Positions 63,368 through 64,000 of a stretch of 64,000 nucleotides of DNA are shown in pieces. The DNA comes from Actinacidiphila guanduensis (GTDB lineage: Bacteria; Actinomycetota; Actinomycetes; Streptomycetales; Streptomycetaceae), in assembly GCF_900103985.1 (NCBI RefSeq), contig NZ_FNIE01000002.1, forward strand, positions 496,001-560,000, given 5' to 3'. The notes under the pieces were generated by a model. That model did not search any database and was not told the origin of the DNA. It was given only the letters and a program-made list of their open reading frames with translations. The stretch's first letter is position 1. Each line of letters starts with the position of its first letter. The translations under genes and the position numbers were made by a program.

Positions 63368-63532
63368 ATGGCGAAGAAGTGGGAATACGCGACCGTGCCG
63401 CTCCTGGTGCACGCGACGAAGCAGATCCTGGACACCTGGGGCGAGGACGGCTGGGAGCTGGTCCAGGTCGTGCCGGGGCCGAACAACCCCGAGCAGCTGG
63501 TGGCCTACCTGAAGCGGGAGAAGGACGCGTGA
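63368..63532 (+). CDS. DUF4177 protein
   Basis: A 54-residue protein from the ATG at 63368. KKWEYATVPLLVHATKQIL and WGEDGWELVQVVPGP are the DUF4177 signature. The next gene starts inside its stop (GTGA). Confidence 0.88.
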   Translation: MAKKWEYATVPLLVHATKQILDTWGEDGWELVQVVPGPNNPEQLVAYLKREKDA

Positions 63533-63996
63533 GCGGGACCGTCGCCGCGCGCCTGGCCGAGCTGGGCCTGGTGCTGCCCGACGTGGTGCCGCCGCTGGCC
63601 GCCTACCAGCCGGCCGTCCGCTCGGGCGCCTACGTCTTCACCTCCGGCCAGCTGCCGATCGTGGACGGCAAGCTCGCCGAGACGGGCAAGGTCGGCGCGG
63701 AGGTCTCCCCGGAGCGCGCCAAGGAACTCGCGGCCACCTGCGCGCTGAACGCCCTGGCGGCCGTCGCCTCGGTCGCGGGTGACCTGGACCGGATCGCCCG
63801 CGTCGTCAAGGTCGTCGGCTTCGTCGCCTCCGCGCCGGACTTCACCGGTCAGCCGGGCGTCGTCAACGGCGCCAGCGAGCTGCTGGGCGAGGTGCTCGGC
63901 GACAAGGGCGTGCACGCCCGCAGCGCGGTCGGCGTGGCGGTGCTGCCGCTGGACGCCCCCGTCGAGGTCGAGATCCAGGTCGAGCTGGCCGAATAG
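63529..63996 (+). CDS. RidA-family protein
   Basis: A 155-residue protein from a GTG overlapping the DUF4177 stop. SGAYVFTSGQLPIVDGK, ATCALNALAAVASVAGDLDR and GVHARSAVGVAVLPLDAPVE show the YjgF/YER057c/UK114 fold. The conserved catalytic Arg is replaced in context by HARSAVG with Arg retained. Ends four bases before the window edge. Confidence 0.9.
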   Translation: MSGTVAARLAELGLVLPDVVPPLAAYQPAVRSGAYVFTSGQLPIVDGKLAETGKVGAEVSPERAKELAATCALNALAAVASVAGDLDRIARVVKVVGFVASAPDFTGQPGVVNGASELLGEVLGDKGVHARSAVGVAVLPLDAPVEVEIQVELAE

Positions 63997-64000
63997 GCCG

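Overview
The window is a piece of high-GC actinobacterial chromosome, most likely from Streptomyces or a close relative. The right flank (about 55.0-64.0 kb) carries a typical streptomycete core block: tRNA-Pro(CGG), metallophosphoesterase, YqeY-like protein, a class A penicillin-binding protein, wblA, two ArsA/GET3-type ATPases, a DUF4177 protein and a RidA-family protein. The left flank (1-3.7 kb) holds a secreted protein with DUF11-like repeats and two small hypothetical genes.

Between them sits an integrated element of about 51.3 kb. A 39-bp piece of the 3' half of tRNA-Pro at 3723-3761 repeats, with one mismatch, inside the intact tRNA gene at 55016-55054, and both ends carry CTCCCAA-type direct repeats about one helical turn apart, as expected of integrase arm sites. 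The mobility module (42.3-51.3 kb) has a MobP-like relaxase, MobC, a DUF2637 membrane protein, a replication organiser with iteron-like repeats inside its gene, a DnaC-like loader, an XRE regulator with three candidate operators, an excisionase-like protein and a tyrosine integrase with a LacI-type HTH inserted in its catalytic half. No TraB/FtsK or type IV secretion gene is visible, so it looks like an integrative mobilizable element rather than a self-transmissible AICE.

The left part of the element (4.2-22.7 kb) is a defence island centred on an SspABCD-type single-strand DNA phosphorothioation system: cysteine desulfurase, DUF4007 protein, large ATPase and PAPS-reductase-like protein. It is flanked by two candidate effector modules. 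On the left and divergent is an operon of SF2 helicase, GHKL ATPase and PLD nuclease, with a HTH protein and a second PAPS-reductase-like protein beyond it. On the right and co-directional are a DndB-like DGQHR protein, an AT-richer GIY-YIG nuclease with about 90 residues inserted between its two motifs, and a second DGQHR protein. A perfect actinobacterial LexA (SOS) box lies in the divergent region upstream of sspA. The DGQHR/GIY-YIG/DGQHR module beside an Ssp modification module is my best candidate for an undescribed system.

The middle of the element (22.8-42 kb) is a patchwork. It contains transposase debris fused to a prolyl-tRNA synthetase fragment, nucleotide and sugar-phosphate type enzymes, orphan SUFU and SUKH immunity-like proteins, a class I FxLD lanthipeptide cluster whose dehydratase is frameshifted, regulators, and several broken HAD and TPR genes. 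The right end, between the integrase and the tRNA, carries a leucine-rich-variant repeat protein and a two-gene unit of a PD-(D/E)XK-like protein and an EcsC-family protein.
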